NCBI GenBank assembly: GCA_024743015.1
Contig: JANSXJ010000270.1
Location: forward strand, 1 to 5,226
Reading direction: 5' to 3'
DNA length: 5,226 nt
DNA from: Hyphomonas sp.
GTDB taxonomy: Bacteria; Pseudomonadota; Alphaproteobacteria; Caulobacterales; Hyphomonadaceae
In this document: one piece after another, positions 5,061 through 5,226 of the stretch
Layout: the number at the start of each line of letters is the position of its first letter
How positions within the stretch are numbered: the first letter of the stretch is position 1
Made by a program: the position numbers and the translations under genes
Notes under the pieces: generated by a model
What the model was told of the DNA's origin: nothing
Databases searched by the model: none
What the model saw: the letters and a program-made list of their open reading frames with translations, nothing else

Positions 5061-5226
5061 TCAGGAACTGAGAAACCCCACCAGCGCGCGCACCTTCTTG
5101 GCGCGCCATTGCGGCGGGGGGGCGAGCAGCCAGTAGGTGCGGATGGCAGGCTCCGGCCCGTCCAGCACCATCAGGCTGCCGCGCGCAATCGCCGCTTCGG
5201 CCAGCGCTAGCGGCAGGACCGTGCGC
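5061..5226 (-). CDS. LysR-family transcriptional regulator, C-terminal end (cut by window edge)
   Basis: Only the last 54 residues are inside the window. They read RTVLPLALAEAAIARGSLMV, then LDGPEPAIRTYWLLAPPP, and end VRALVGFLSS before TGA (complement of 5061-5063). The order 'LP-x-LAE-AIARG-L', then 'YWLLAP', then 'K-VRAL-x-FL' is the usual ending of a LysR-type effector-binding domain: the last beta-strands and final helix of the periplasmic-binding-protein-like fold. Such proteins regulate genes in response to a small molecule. The DNA-binding N-terminus, the ligand and the target genes lie outside the window. The gene converges with the HTH gene (stop codons about 125 bases apart). Family assignment is probable rather than certain because so little is visible. 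Confidence 0.7.
   Translation of the reverse strand, partial: RTVLPLALAEAAIARGSLMVLDGPEPAIRTYWLLAPPPQWRAKKVRALVGFLSS

Noticed and set aside
4214..5071. Long plus-strand open frame (285 codons) overlapping the HTH gene
   Set aside because: Arg/Ala/Pro-rich translation in a high-G+C shadow frame; it includes the translated 38-bp repeats at both ends (EDFARRMACGTQ twice). The frame starting at 4389 has real protein character.

Overview
The window looks like chromosomal DNA of an alphaproteobacterium, most likely order Sphingomonadales (Erythrobacteraceae or a close relative). This rests on three things: the near-family-identical sequences of S12 and S7, the high-G+C core genes, and the abundant 'GTCAYCC...CTTG...' palindromic repeats. 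The placement comes from reading and recall; no search was run.

Layout. Positions 1-1595 hold the head of the streptomycin (str) operon on the minus strand, transcribed right to left: rpsL (S12), rpsG (S7), then the 5' part of fusA (EF-G), which runs off the left edge. The rpsL-rpsG gap is wide (171 nt). It holds a strong hairpin touching the rpsL stop codon plus two inverted copies of a palindromic repeat. S12 carries arginine at residue 88, where most bacteria have lysine.

Positions 1596-1910 form the str-operon leader side, with a bipartite palindromic repeat and no gene. Positions 1911-3659 (open to 3722) hold a minus-strand gene for an OLD-family ATPase/TOPRIM nuclease. Its base composition is visibly lower in G+C than its neighbours: 26/60 G+C at 2101-2160, against 35/60 in rpsG and 41/60 in the gene at 4389. 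It looks acquired and is a candidate stand-alone anti-phage gene. Inside its TOPRIM domain lies a perfect tandem 27-bp duplication that adds nine residues in frame.

Positions 3660-4388 are a non-coding, repeat-dense stretch with two long direct repeats and several hairpins. A plus-strand gene for a small putative helix-turn-helix protein (4389-4937) follows. It is bracketed by two copies of a hairpin element sharing an exact 38-bp core. The right edge (5061-5226) is the 3' end of a minus-strand gene that looks like a LysR-family regulator.

The ribosomal genes work together as one translation operon. Nothing links the OLD gene, the HTH gene and the LysR-like gene functionally beyond proximity. 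The most unusual features are the covarying hairpin repeats (including those inside the str operon), the TOPRIM duplication, S12 Arg88, and the twin elements around the HTH gene.
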